Source: Hyphomicrobiales bacterium | GTDB taxonomy: Bacteria > Pseudomonadota > Alphaproteobacteria > Rhizobiales > Rhizobiaceae | Assembly (NCBI GenBank): GCA_900465665.1 | Contig: UBJO01000001.1 | Coordinates: 1 to 55,369 of the forward strand | DNA length: 55,369 bases | Direction of reading: 5' to 3' | In this document: piece after piece, positions 9,422 through 18,653 of the stretch | Layout of the letters: each line of letters begins with the position of its first letter | Numbering within the stretch: position 1 is the stretch's first letter | Translations under genes and position numbers: made by a program | The notes under the pieces: generated by a model | What the model was told of the DNA's origin: nothing | The model's database searches: none | What the model saw: only the letters and a program-made list of their open reading frames with translations

Positions 9422-9879
9422 AGCGTGCCTACTTTCTGTCCGGCGAGATCCTGAACGGCCGCCTTGATCGAGTTGTAGGTTCCGCATCGACAGAGGTTCA
9501 CCATCGCAGCGGCGATATCGTCATCCGAAGGATTAGGGGTCTGCTTCAAAAGCGCGGTCGCGGCCATGACCTGGCCGGATTGACAGTAGCCACACTGCGG
9601 AACCTGATGGGCAACCCATGCAGCGACCACCTTTTGGCCGACCGGATCATTTTCCATCGCCTCGATGGTGGTGATCGAATGGCCCACAACACTGTCGATC
9701 GGCGTCACGCAGGATCGAACGATCGCGCCATCGACCAGCACGGAACAGGCACCGCATTGGGCAAGACCGCAGCCATATTTGGTTCCGGTCATGCCAAGTT
9801 CGTCGCGAATGACCCACAGCAGCGGCGTGTCACCTTCCGACTGAACTTCATGCGTCTGGTTATTGATCTCAAGTCTCAT
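9418..9879 (-). CDS. 2Fe-2S (small) subunit of the molybdenum hydroxylase
   Basis: Predicted 153 residues, normal for the family. The plant-ferredoxin-type cluster is in YGCGLAQCGACSVLVDG, and the second 2Fe-2S cluster ligands are in QCGYCQSGQ and NLCRCGTY. The subunit relays electrons from the molybdenum centre to the cytochrome partner. I start it at the ATG at 9879, behind AAGGAGCG, and not at the upstream ATG, because MRLEINNQTHEV is where family members begin. It has no signal peptide and is probably carried out with the Tat-signal-bearing large subunit. First gene of the leftward operon small-large-cytochrome; the promoter must lie in 9880-10198. Confidence 0.93.
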   Translation of the reverse strand: MRLEINNQTHEVQSEGDTPLLWVIRDELGMTGTKYGCGLAQCGACSVLVDGAIVRSCVTPIDSVVGHSITTIEAMENDPVGQKVVAAWVAHQVPQCGYCQSGQVMAATALLKQTPNPSDDDIAAAMVNLCRCGTYNSIKAAVQDLAGQKVGTL

Positions 9880-10198
9880 GATCGCTCCTTGACAGCCGGC
9901 ACAGCTGGATTCAGCTGCGATCGGTCGATCCCTTGGAATCAAGACCAGGAGTGAATCCGCCCAGTCTCGCAGTTAGCCTTTGAGTTTCGTTTATTTCACC
10001 ACCGGTTATAAGTGGCTCGAAATTGCTTGGGCTTATGAAGCACGGACATAAATGCGTTGTCGGTACGCGTGGCCGAGTGGTCACGCGTACCGACACTGTC
10101 GATGTTGGCATGCTAACATTTTGACGACACCTCGAAAAGCCGATCGCAAGGCAAGCAACTGATCGTGATCGTCGACGCGACGGTCCAGCGCGAAGCGC
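9880..10198. other. Intergenic region upstream of the hydroxylase operon
   Basis: No gene. Expected to hold the promoter of the leftward hydroxylase operon and the transcription end of the leftward efflux operon. The only clear structure is the perfect inverted repeat at 10059-10094. Confidence 0.5.
10059..10094 (-). terminator. Perfect inverted repeat downstream of the RND operon
   Basis: GTCGGTACGCGTG(10059-10071) and CACGCGTACCGAC(10082-10094) form a perfect 13-base stem with a ten-base loop, about 100 bases after the stop of the RND gene. It probably ends or protects the efflux transcript, though only a weak T-rich stretch follows on the minus strand. Alternatively an operator for the hydroxylase operon. 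Confidence 0.5.
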
Positions 10199-13100
10199 TC
10201 AGCCGCGCGTCTCTTCGACGCCCTCGTCCTCGACAGGCCTCTTTGTCCGCATCACCTTCAACACGAAGACAAAGAAGGCGGGCACGAAGAAGATGGCGAG
10301 GATGGTCGCCGAGATCATGCCGCCGAGCACACCCGTTCCGATAGCGTTCTGGCTGGCGGCACTTGGTCCGGTCGCAATCGCCAAGGGCACGACACCGAGC
10401 GTGAATGCAAGCGACGTCATCACGATCGGGCGGAAGCGCAACTTTGCGGCGCCGACAGCCGAATCCAGCAGCGATCTGCCTTCGGCGTAGTAGTCCTTGG
10501 CGAACTCGACGATCAGGATGGCGTTTTTCGCCGACAAGCCGATGATCGCGATCAATCCGACCTTGAAATAGAGGTCGTTCGGCATGTCGCGCAGCATCAC
10601 GGCCAGTACCGAGCCGATCACGCCGAGTGGCACGACCAGGATGACCGAGATCGGAATGGACCAGCTCTCATAGAGGCCCGCGAGGAGCAGGAACACGAAG
10701 AGGATGCTGAGGCCGAACAGGAACGGCGCCTGGCTGCCTGACGTGATTTCCTCCAACGACTGGCCGGACCATTCGAAGCCGAAGCCTTCTGGCAGTTCCG
10801 ACGCCAGACGTTCCATTTCAGCAATGGCTGCGCCGGTCGATTGGCCAGGCGCCGGCGCACCGGAGATGCGCACGGTGGGATAGCCGTTGTAGCCGACGAT
10901 CTGTGGCGGGCCTTTCTGCCACTGCGCGATCGCGAAAGACGACAGCGGAACCATGCCACCGCTGGCATTGCGCACGTTGATCTTCAGCACATCCTCGATC
11001 TGCAGGCGGCTGCGATCCTGCGCCTGCACGATCACACGCTGCATGCGTCCCCTGTTCGGGTAGTCATTGATGTAGGAGGAGCCCAGATTGGCGGTGATCG
11101 CGTTGTTGATGTCCGCGAACGTCACGCCGAAGGTGTTGGCCTTCTCGCGGTCGATGACGAACAGAACCTGCGCGGCATCCGGCAGGCCTTCCATGCGCAC
11201 GCCGGTCACGACCTGGCTTTGCGCGGCCTTCGCCATCAGTTCGGCCGTCGCCTGCGCAAGCGCTGCCTGTCCGAGGCCCGCGCGATCCTGAAGACGGAAG
11301 GAGAAGCCGCCGGTTGTACCGAAGCCCTCGATTGGTGGCGGCGACAGCGCAAAGGAGGTCGCGTCCTTCAGTGCGAAGAGTTGCATGTTGGCGCGGTTGG
11401 CGATGTCCTGCACCGAATTGCCCTCGCCGCGCTCGGACCAGTCCTTGAGCGTGACGAATGCAAGACCCGCATTGGCGCCATTGCCCGAGAAGCTGAAGCC
11501 CTGAATGGCAACGATATTGGCAACGGCCCGCTCCGCCTTGAAGATCGTTTCGATCTTGCGGATGGATTCGATCGTGCGGTTGGCACTGGCTTCCGGCGGC
11601 CCCTGGATGTCGACGATCAGGAACCCCTGGTCTTCGTCGGGAACGAAGGATGTCGGCAGGTTGACGAACAGGTAGCCGAGACCGACGGCGAGCGCGAGAT
11701 AGACGACCATCATGCGGCCGGCGCGACGCGCCATTCCGGTGACGGATGCGGCATATCCGTTGGTCAGCTGCTCGAACTTGCGGTTGAACCAGCCGCCGGG
11801 GCCGCCCTTCTGATGATGACCGCCCTTTATCGGCTTCAGGAAGGTCGCGCAAAGTGCAGGCGTGAGCGACAATGCCAGGAAGGCGGAGAACAGGATCGAG
11901 ACGACCATCGTCAGCGAGAACTGCCGGTAGATGATACCCGTCGATCCCGGGAAGAAGGCCATCGGAATGAAAACCGAGGATAGAACAAGCGTAATCCCGA
12001 GGATGGCGCCGGTAATCTGCCCCATCGCCTTGCGCGTTGCAGCCTTGGGAGCGAGCCCCTCCTCGGCCATGATGCGTTCGACGTTTTCGACAACGACGAT
12101 TGCGTCATCGACCAGGATGCCGATCGCGAGAACCATCGCGAACATGGTCAAGACGTTGATCGAAAATCCCGTCGCATACATGACCGCACAGGTGCCAAGC
12201 AGCGCCACCGGTACCACGAGCGTCGGAATGACGGTGTAGCGGAAGTTCTGCAGGAACACGAACATCACGATAAAGACCAGGACAATCGCTTCGAGCAGGG
12301 TGTGGATCACCTTCTCGATCGAAGCGGAAACGAACGGGCTGGTATCGTAGGGAACGCTATACTCGACGCCCTTCGGGAAGAAGCGGCTCAGCTGGTCCAT
12401 CTTGGCCTTGATTGCCGCGGAAACCGCCACGGCGTTGCCGGTAGACGACAACTGGATGCCTAGCGCCGCCGACGGCTGACCATTGAGACGGCTGGTGAAA
12501 TTGTAGGATTCCGCACCTTGCTCGATACGTGCGACATCCTTAAGTCGGACCGTGGAGCCGTCGGGATTGGCACGCAGGATGATTTCGCCGAACTGTTCCG
12601 GCGTGCCCAGCTGACCCTGGACGAGAACGGTAGCCGTCAGATCCTGGGTGATGGGGTTCGGACTTGCTCCGATCTGTCCGGCCGCCACCTGCGCGTTCTG
12701 CGCGGTAATCGCGGCGTTGATGTCGTCGGTGTTGATGTTGAGGCCGACCATCTTGTCGGGATCGATCCAGACACGCAGCGCGCGCTGCGCGGCGAAGAGC
12801 TGGGCACGACCGACGCCATCGATGCGTCGGATTTCGCCGATGACGCTGCGATTGATATAATCGCCTAGCTCGACCTCGTCCCGGCTGCCGTCGGTCGATG
12901 TCATCGATACGATCATCAAGAACCCGGAACTTGCCTCTTCGACGGTAACACCCTGCGTACGCACGGTGGCGGGCAACCTCGCCTCGACGCGACGGATCGC
13001 GTTCTGAACATCGACCGATGCCTGGTCGATGTTGGTTCCGGCCCGGAACGTGGCGTTGATGCTGACCGAACCGGAATTGTCCGAGGTCGATTCAAAATAC

Positions 13101-13327
13101 ATCAGCCCGGCAACACCGTTCAGCTCATCTTCGATCTGGCGCGTCACGCCCTGATAGATTTCCTGCGGCGATGCGCCGGGGTATGCCGTGGAGATCGTCA
13201 GCTGCGGCGGAGCGACCTTCGGATACTGCGCGATCGGCAGGAACGGGATGGCGATGATCCCGGCGATGGAAATGAACAACGCGAAGACCCAGGCCAGAAT
13301 CGGCCTGCGAATGAAAAGTTGTGCCAT
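10199..13327 (-). CDS. RND multidrug efflux permease (HAE1, AcrB/MexB type)
   Basis: Inner-membrane proton-driven pump of 1042 residues, the full family length. The first transmembrane helix is in FIRRPILAWVFALFISIAGI. The TM4 block with the paired aspartates is GILVDDAIVVVENVERIMAEEG, which carries the proton-relay residues. Two large periplasmic loops and the second-half repeat (GLIAIIGLSAKNAILIVEFAKD) are all present. It should assemble with the fusion protein encoded six bases upstream and with an outer-membrane factor encoded elsewhere, since none is in this window. Closest types by layout are Brucella BepE and Agrobacterium AmeB, but I cannot separate orthologue from paralogue. The C-terminus VEDEGVEETRG is hydrophilic and cytoplasmic as usual. 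Confidence 0.95.
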   Translation of the reverse strand: MAQLFIRRPILAWVFALFISIAGIIAIPFLPIAQYPKVAPPQLTISTAYPGASPQEIYQGVTRQIEDELNGVAGLMYFESTSDNSGSVSINATFRAGTNIDQASVDVQNAIRRVEARLPATVRTQGVTVEEASSGFLMIVSMTSTDGSRDEVELGDYINRSVIGEIRRIDGVGRAQLFAAQRALRVWIDPDKMVGLNINTDDINAAITAQNAQVAAGQIGASPNPITQDLTATVLVQGQLGTPEQFGEIILRANPDGSTVRLKDVARIEQGAESYNFTSRLNGQPSAALGIQLSSTGNAVAVSAAIKAKMDQLSRFFPKGVEYSVPYDTSPFVSASIEKVIHTLLEAIVLVFIVMFVFLQNFRYTVIPTLVVPVALLGTCAVMYATGFSINVLTMFAMVLAIGILVDDAIVVVENVERIMAEEGLAPKAATRKAMGQITGAILGITLVLSSVFIPMAFFPGSTGIIYRQFSLTMVVSILFSAFLALSLTPALCATFLKPIKGGHHQKGGPGGWFNRKFEQLTNGYAASVTGMARRAGRMMVVYLALAVGLGYLFVNLPTSFVPDEDQGFLIVDIQGPPEASANRTIESIRKIETIFKAERAVANIVAIQGFSFSGNGANAGLAFVTLKDWSERGEGNSVQDIANRANMQLFALKDATSFALSPPPIEGFGTTGGFSFRLQDRAGLGQAALAQATAELMAKAAQSQVVTGVRMEGLPDAAQVLFVIDREKANTFGVTFADINNAITANLGSSYINDYPNRGRMQRVIVQAQDRSRLQIEDVLKINVRNASGGMVPLSSFAIAQWQKGPPQIVGYNGYPTVRISGAPAPGQSTGAAIAEMERLASELPEGFGFEWSGQSLEEITSGSQAPFLFGLSILFVFLLLAGLYESWSIPISVILVVPLGVIGSVLAVMLRDMPNDLYFKVGLIAIIGLSAKNAILIVEFAKDYYAEGRSLLDSAVGAAKLRFRPIVMTSLAFTLGVVPLAIATGPSAASQNAIGTGVLGGMISATILAIFFVPAFFVFVLKVMRTKRPVEDEGVEETRG

Positions 13328-13333
13328 GATCGA

Positions 13334-14524
13334 TTACTCCGGTGCCTTCGCGGGCTGCTGAGAGGAACTCGTCGCTTGATCGGCGGGCTGCCATGCCTCG
13401 GGCGCCACCTTTCCACCCGGCTGAACCTTCTGGACGCCATCGACGATCACGGTTTCGCCCTGCTTCAAGCCACTTTCGACGAGCCATTCGGAGCCCTGCG
13501 CCTGGCCGAGCGTGATCTTGCGAGGTTCCGCGACATTGTCGGCCCCGAGCACGTAGACCTGCGCCTGGCCAGTATCGTCGCGGATGACTGCGCGCTGGGG
13601 AACGGTGACAGCATTGTGCTTGACGGCTTGCTCGATCCGCACGCGGACATACATGCCGGGCAGCAGATCACCCGACTTGTTCGGGAATTCTGCCCTCAGC
13701 GTCACCTGTCCGGTGTTGGAATCGACATTGGCGTTCGCGAATAGAAGCTTGCCGGGCTCGGCGTAGAGCGAGCCATCGTCGAAGACCAGTTCAACCCGCG
13801 CTTCGCCTGGGGCGGTGCTCGCCAGCGTACCGGCAGCCACGGCCTTCTTCAGGTTCAGCAGTTCCTGCGCCGATTGCGTGAAATCGGCGTAGACAGGATC
13901 GACCTGCTGGATCAGCGCCAGGTTCGACGTTCCATCGGCTGTCACCAGCGCGCCTTCTGTCACCAGAGCGGCACCGATCACACCGGAGATCGGTGCGCGA
14001 ACTTCCGTGTATTCGAGATTGATCTTTGCCTCGTCGAGACCTGCCTCGGCGGAAGCGACATCGGCGCTTGCCTGAGCGAGATTGACGGCAGCGGTGTCGT
14101 AATCGATACCTGATGCGATATTGCGGTCACGAAGGCTCTTCTGGCGCTCAAGCTGCAGTCGCGCATTGTCTTCGATCGACTTGGCGCGCTGAAGGGCCGC
14201 TTCCGCGCTCGCGACGCGAACCTTAAACAGGCGTGGATCGATGCGATAGAGAACATCGTCCTTCTTCACCGTTGCGCCCTGCTCGAAGACACGCTCCTGC
14301 AGAATGCCGGAGACACGCGCCCTCACCTCAGAAATACGGGTCGCGGCGATGCGGCCAGGAAGCTCGTTGACAACAGGTACATCCCTGCCCTTGAGTTCGA
14401 CAACGCCGACCGCTGGCGGTGGCATCGCGGCTCCCCCTTGAGCCAACGCGGCCCCAGATGCGGCAATCAGAAAAGTGGTGGCAATCAGGCACAGCTTCAG
14501 GCGCGCCGTTCTACTACGCTGCAT
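13334..14524 (-). CDS. RND efflux periplasmic adaptor (membrane fusion protein)
   Basis: Predicted 396-residue adaptor linking the RND pump to an outer-membrane channel. Residues 1 to about 28 are an export signal (LKLCLIATTFLIAASGAALA). Then come the lipoyl half-motif SEVRARVSGILQERVFEQGATVKKGD-like block, a coiled-coil hairpin (AEAALQRAKSIEDNARLQLE and QASADVASAEAGLDEAKINL), the second lipoyl half (VRAPISGVIGAALVTEGALV) and a beta-barrel domain. There is no lipobox cysteine, so it is probably not a lipoprotein. I place the start at the ATG at 14524, which has AAGGA seven bases upstream; a GTG at 14548 lacks one. Middle gene of the tetR-MFP-RND operon. Confidence 0.94.
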   Translation of the reverse strand: MQRSRTARLKLCLIATTFLIAASGAALAQGGAAMPPPAVGVVELKGRDVPVVNELPGRIAATRISEVRARVSGILQERVFEQGATVKKDDVLYRIDPRLFKVRVASAEAALQRAKSIEDNARLQLERQKSLRDRNIASGIDYDTAAVNLAQASADVASAEAGLDEAKINLEYTEVRAPISGVIGAALVTEGALVTADGTSNLALIQQVDPVYADFTQSAQELLNLKKAVAAGTLASTAPGEARVELVFDDGSLYAEPGKLLFANANVDSNTGQVTLRAEFPNKSGDLLPGMYVRVRIEQAVKHNAVTVPQRAVIRDDTGQAQVYVLGADNVAEPRKITLGQAQGSEWLVESGLKQGETVIVDGVQKVQPGGKVAPEAWQPADQATSSSQQPAKAPE

Positions 14525-14566
14525 TCCGTATTCCTTCTTGAATTGCACCGCGCCCCTTAGGGTGCG

Positions 14567-15124
14567 TCATGTCTTGTCGGCGTAAGAGAGATAGATTGAC
14601 CGTATGCCGTCGAGAATCTCACGCCGCTCCACCTCCGGCCACGTATGAAATGTAAAAAGCTCCGTGCAGAAGAAGCCTGTGAGCGCCAAATAGGCCATGA
14701 GCGCTGCCTTCGGCCGCGCGCCTTCCGCCATCTTTCTCAGATCGAGATCGCACCACTCCCGCATGGTCTCCTGAAGCTTTTCACCGCTTGCCATCGACGC
14801 GCTCACCGCCATAGCAACAGCGCGATCGGTGTCATCAATCGTGCTCTCGGCCGACGCGATGCGGCCGAAAAGCTCCGGATGCGGCGTATCCTTGGCTGCC
14901 AACACGCATTCTTCGACATGCGCGACATCAGTCTTGAATTTGCGATCGACAAGCGCCTCCAGCAAGCCGCTCTTGGACTTGTGGTCGTAGACCACCCTCG
15001 CCTTGCTGACACCAGCCTCCTGGGCGACGGCATCGATCGAGAGCCCGGCGGCGCCCAGGCGCACAACGACGCGCTCGGCAGCATCGAGGATATCATCTTC
15101 GCTGATTTTTCTCGTACGGCCCAT
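14567..15124 (-). CDS. TetR-family repressor of the efflux operon
   Basis: Predicted 185 residues. The N-terminal HTH (residues about 9-55) reads ILDAAERVVVRLGAAGLSID, then AVAQEAGVSKARVVYDHKSKSGLLEALVD. The C-terminal half fits the ligand-binding domain of TetR_C-type proteins. It is the first gene of the operon, 42 bases from the adaptor gene and on the same strand, so it probably represses itself and the pump. An imperfect inverted repeat 24 bases above the start is a candidate operator. Functionally analogous to BepR/AmeR, but orthology is not shown. Inducing ligand unknown. Confidence 0.9.
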   Translation of the reverse strand: MGRTRKISEDDILDAAERVVVRLGAAGLSIDAVAQEAGVSKARVVYDHKSKSGLLEALVDRKFKTDVAHVEECVLAAKDTPHPELFGRIASAESTIDDTDRAVAMAVSASMASGEKLQETMREWCDLDLRKMAEGARPKAALMAYLALTGFFCTELFTFHTWPEVERREILDGIRSIYLSYADKT

Positions 15125-15147
15125 CGCACGCTCCTGTTCGGCGATTT

Positions 15148-15171
15148 ATTTACGAACGGTCGTCTTTAAAT
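15148..15171. promoter_or_regulatory. Candidate TetR operator
   Basis: ATTTACGAACG(15148-15158), GT, CGTCTTTAAAT(15161-15171): an imperfect inverted repeat (8 of 11 positions pair) 24-47 bases upstream of the tetR start. Position and symmetry suit an autoregulatory TetR site; not otherwise shown. Confidence 0.4.
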
Positions 15172-15233
15172 GCAAGCGCAAAATTGTTGCAGCGCAAATT
15201 CCGCGCCTCGCTATAATGCGATGCGATGCAGCC

Positions 15234-16274
15234 CTAGAAGCTTGTAATGACCGCGATACCGGGCGTCTCGGCCTTGTCCATGGTCATAAGCTCGGGAATT
15301 GCTTCGGCAAGGCCGATCCTTTTCGAGATCAGCTGCTGGGGCTTCATCTTGCCGGATGTGATCATCGTCAGCATGGCGTCGTATCGCCAGGCCTGCATGC
15401 CATGGCTGCCATAGATCTCGAGCTCATGCCCGATCACCTGGGCCATCGGGATTTGCGGCGTCGCGTGCTCGCCGAGCATCAGACCGACCTGCACGTGCCG
15501 ACCACGGCGGCGGAGATTCTTGATCGAGTTGAAGCAGGTCGTCGGATGACCCAGCGCGTCGATCGACACATGTGCGCCGCCCTTGGTGATCTCACGCACC
15601 GCTTCGACCACATCAGGCACGGAACCGGCATTGATCGTGGCAAGCGCGCCGCATTGGCGGGCGAGCGCCAGCTTGTCCTCGGTCAGGTCGATGCCGATGA
15701 CGTTTGCGCCAAGGGCGGTGGCGATCATGATGGCCGAGAGGCCAACGCCGCCGCAACCGTGCACGGCCACCCAGTCGCCGGGGCCGGTGCGCGCCTGATC
15801 GGCAACGGCGCGGAAAGACGTGGCGAAGCGGCAGCCGAGACCGGCGGCCGTCGCGTCGTCAATCTCCTCCGGCAGGGTAACGAGGTTCGTGTCGGCATAA
15901 TCGATCGCCACATATTCGGCGAAGGATCCCCAATGGGTGAAGCCGGGCTGGAACTGGCTTGGGCAGACCTGCTGGTTGCCGGAATGGCATTCCGCGCAAT
16001 GGCCGCAACCGGAAACGAAAGGCACGGTGACGCGGTCGCCGACCTTGAAGCGCATCACGCCCTTGCCCGTCGCCACCACCTTGCCGGCCAGTTCATGGCC
16101 CGGCACATGCGGCAGCTGGATATCCGGATCGTGTCCCTTCCAGCCATGCCAATCGCTGCGGCACAGACCTGTCGCGCCGACCTTGATCACCACGCCGCCA
16201 AACGCCGGCTCTGGATCGGGCAGTGTCCGAATCTCCGGCGTTTGTTCGAACGCTTCGTAATACATGGCCTTCAT
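15234..16274 (-). CDS. Zinc-dependent alcohol dehydrogenase (MDR family)
   Basis: Predicted 346-residue cytosolic medium-chain dehydrogenase. Catalytic zinc ligands are the Cys in [10 protein letters not shown], the His-Glu in PGHELAG and the Cys in GLGCRFATS. The structural zinc site is C-x2-C-x2-C-x7-C ([15 protein letters not shown]). The NAD-binding Rossmann loop is GCGGVGLSA. It should oxidise an alcohol or reduce an aldehyde with NAD(H); the substrate cannot be told. It resembles the zinc alcohol dehydrogenases called AdhA-like in rhizobia. It is separated by about 110 bases from tetR and by 160 bases from the antiporter gene, so probably has its own promoter upstream of 16274. Confidence 0.92.
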   Translation of the reverse strand: MKAMYYEAFEQTPEIRTLPDPEPAFGGVVIKVGATGLCRSDWHGWKGHDPDIQLPHVPGHELAGKVVATGKGVMRFKVGDRVTVPFVSGCGHCAECHSGNQQVCPSQFQPGFTHWGSFAEYVAIDYADTNLVTLPEEIDDATAAGLGCRFATSFRAVADQARTGPGDWVAVHGCGGVGLSAIMIATALGANVIGIDLTEDKLALARQCGALATINAGSVPDVVEAVREITKGGAHVSIDALGHPTTCFNSIKNLRRRGRHVQVGLMLGEHATPQIPMAQVIGHELEIYGSHGMQAWRYDAMLTMITSGKMKPQQLISKRIGLAEAIPELMTMDKAETPGIAVITSF

Positions 16275-16434
16275 AATGCATTCCCTCGGGCTTCATAATG
16301 TTCACCCGATTTGGCAATGCATCGGGGTGCAAGATCGCTGTCCAACGCTATAACAGTCTACCACCGTTACAAAGCGCGTTCGCGCTTGGCTGTCCAGGTC
16401 CGGCGGACTCGGCTGCTCGCGACTACCCGCCGCC

Positions 16435-18018
16435 TCAGGCCTTGGCGGAAATCGAACTCAGTTCCTCCAGGTCGAGGTCGCGTTCGAGCTCACGCAGCGT
16501 CTCATCATCGATTTCACCCGCACGATGAAGGCGGATAAGCTCCCTGCGGCCAGCCGCGACAGCTTCGAGAACGACGTCGAAATGTGCCTGCAACATCGGC
16601 ACGTAGTCCTCGGTACGGGCAGCGTAGTCGACGATGGCGGTCGCGCGGTGTTCGTAGCGTTTCAGCAGCTGCGGATGGATCAGTGTGCCGGCTTCATCGT
16701 AAGCCAGCCCCTGCACCGTTGAGAACTGCACCTGTGCCATTGCAGCTTCAGCCTGGCTCATGGTCATAGGAGCGCGCTCGGTTTCCGCATCTCCCAGTCC
16801 TGCCAATGCGATCACCTTGCCGAGCGTCGTCCCCTGGATGAGCACTGTGCCGGCGATCACAACGAAGGCTGTGATCAAAATAAAGTCTCGCTCTGGAAAG
16901 TCTTCCGGCAAGCTCAGAGCGAGCGCGAGCGTCACGACGCTACGAACATCCGCCCAGCCGAGTACGGACACGCCTCCGAGGCCCAAAGGGACGGTCTTCG
17001 CAAGGCCAGCGGAATTGCACAGGCGGACAACGAGATCGGCGCCGAACACCCAAATGAACCGCGCCAGCACAAGCGCAAGGAGGACGACGACAGCCGGAAA
17101 CGCCATGGATTCGATCATCGCACCGAAGCCGCCACCGCGCTCGATTACGTCCCTCAACGAAAGGCCGATCAAGATGAAGACTGCGGCCTCCATCAGGAAG
17201 ATTACGACTGTCCAGAAAGACGTCCCGCGCATACGCGTCGCAGCCGAAAGAACCGTATGCTGATGCCAGGACGCGATCAGGCCCGTCGTAACAGTCGCAA
17301 TGACGCCGGATACGTGAAGCTGCTCGCCAAGAAGATAGGCGACCCAGGAAAGCAATGCCGTGGATGCTATGATCAGATAGTCGTCCTGCAGGCGACGAAT
17401 GAGTTGGACCCAGACAGTTCCCACGACAATGCCGACGGCAGCACCGCCGACGGCAAGGAGCGTAAACGTGCCGACAGCGTCAAATACGCTGAACGTCCCG
17501 GTTGCCACCGTCGCCACGGCGAAGCGGAAGACAACCAGACCACTCCCGTCGTTTAGAAGGCTCTCGCCTTCGAGAAGTATCTGCAGACGTCGCGGCAACT
17601 TCACTCGCTCGAGAACCGCACGTGCGGATACTGCATCGGGCGGGGAAACGATTGCTCCCAAAGCGGCGCACGCGGCCCATGGCAGTGACGGCATCAGCAG
17701 ATGGACGACCACGGCGATCACAGCGGTGGTAAAGAACACGGCGCCGATCGCAAGCGAGGCAATGCCAAGCATGTGACGACGCAGCCGCTCTACGGCGATG
17801 GACCAAGCACCGTCGAACAGCAAGGGTGGGAGAAATATAACGAGCACCAGCTCCGGATCGACCGTGATTGCCGGCAGCCCGGGCAGGAAGGCGAGCAGCG
17901 CACCGCCCGCGAGAAGCGCCACGGATGGAGGCAGTCCCAACCGATGAGCAAGATAATGAAGCGCGATGATCGCCACGAACATTGCGATCACAAGTTCAAA
18001 GAGATGTGTGCCGTCCAT
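16435..18018 (-). CDS. CPA1-family Na+/H+ antiporter
   Basis: Predicted 527-residue inner-membrane cation/proton antiporter. About twelve hydrophobic helices fill residues 5-400. The ion-binding ND/SPPD region is visible as ALGAIVSPPDAVSARAVLER and LLEGESLLNDGSGLV, both diagnostic of NhaP/YjcE-type CPA1 exchangers. A roughly 120-residue hydrophilic, charged C-terminal tail follows (ETERAPMTMSQAEAAMAQ to LEELSSISAKA) and may regulate. The frame is open for another 84 codons upstream, but I start at the ATG at 18018, which follows GGGGAAA and begins the first helix. Function is pH or sodium homeostasis. It lies 114 bases below the flavin reductase gene on the same strand and may be read through from that operon. 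Confidence 0.9.
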   Translation of the reverse strand: MDGTHLFELVIAMFVAIIALHYLAHRLGLPPSVALLAGGALLAFLPGLPAITVDPELVLVIFLPPLLFDGAWSIAVERLRRHMLGIASLAIGAVFFTTAVIAVVVHLLMPSLPWAACAALGAIVSPPDAVSARAVLERVKLPRRLQILLEGESLLNDGSGLVVFRFAVATVATGTFSVFDAVGTFTLLAVGGAAVGIVVGTVWVQLIRRLQDDYLIIASTALLSWVAYLLGEQLHVSGVIATVTTGLIASWHQHTVLSAATRMRGTSFWTVVIFLMEAAVFILIGLSLRDVIERGGGFGAMIESMAFPAVVVLLALVLARFIWVFGADLVVRLCNSAGLAKTVPLGLGGVSVLGWADVRSVVTLALALSLPEDFPERDFILITAFVVIAGTVLIQGTTLGKVIALAGLGDAETERAPMTMSQAEAAMAQVQFSTVQGLAYDEAGTLIHPQLLKRYEHRATAIVDYAARTEDYVPMLQAHFDVVLEAVAAGRRELIRLHRAGEIDDETLRELERDLDLEELSSISAKA

Positions 18019-18131
18019 TGGTTTCCCCACCGCGATGGTCGGGACATAGGATGACGACTTTCGCGGAAAGGCAACATGGCGCACTGGAAGGCCGCTTCTT
18101 CCAGCATCGCCATAGGCTGAGGATGTCTTCG

Positions 18132-18644
18132 CTAGCTCGGAGCCCCAACTGTCAGATACCGCCGTGCGCAGTAAAGAAGCGCGTCCTCGTTGCCCCCAGC
18201 GCACAAGCCAAGAACGCGCCCGAACAGCACCCGATGCGTCCCTTGATCGACGGCGTGTGTCAGCTCGCATTCGAAGCTGACAAGGGCGTCCTCAAGAACA
18301 GGCACACCAGTCTTCCCTTCCGTCCAATGCCCCATTGCGAAGCGTTCGGCCATCGCGGTTTTGCCGCCAAACAGATTGGACAACGCTTCGTGGCTCGGGG
18401 CGAGCGTATTGACGCAGAAGAAACGCGCGGTCTCAAATGCCGGAAAACAGGAGCTCGTCCGGTTTATGCAGGCGAGCAGAGTGGCCGGCGTATCACTGAC
18501 GCTGCAAACCGCTGATGCCGTGAAGCCATAAGGCCCGTCGTCGGCCCGTGTCGTCACGATGTTGACCGCCGCGCCAAGCCGCGACATGCCGCGACGGAAC
18601 TGCATGCTTTCCACCGTCTCGAAGCTGTGATCCATGATCCCCAT
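18132..18644 (-). CDS. Flavin reductase (RutF/HpaC-like)
   Basis: Predicted 170 residues, normal for single-domain flavin reductases. Motifs are RRGMSRLGAAVNIVTT, GFTASAVCSVSDTPATLLACI and the FCVNTLAPSHEALSNLF block, all typical of the family that supplies FMNH2 or FADH2 to a two-component monooxygenase. The partner is surely the LLM monooxygenase gene just upstream: the intergenic gap is nine bases and the ribosome site AGGAG overlaps that gene's stop codon. Last clear gene of leftward operon 1. The residues at GKTAMAERF fit the family's GxxxDKF region only loosely. Confidence 0.9.
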   Translation of the reverse strand: MGIMDHSFETVESMQFRRGMSRLGAAVNIVTTRADDGPYGFTASAVCSVSDTPATLLACINRTSSCFPAFETARFFCVNTLAPSHEALSNLFGGKTAMAERFAMGHWTEGKTGVPVLEDALVSFECELTHAVDQGTHRVLFGRVLGLCAGGNEDALLYCARRYLTVGAPS

Positions 18645-18653
18645 GTCAGGCTC

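Noticed and set aside
10060..10095. A tRNA-like word (GTGGCCGAGTGGTCA, like a tRNA-Ser/Leu D-arm) inside the inverted repeat
   Set aside because: No anticodon or T-arm follows, and the sequence folds as a single simple hairpin.
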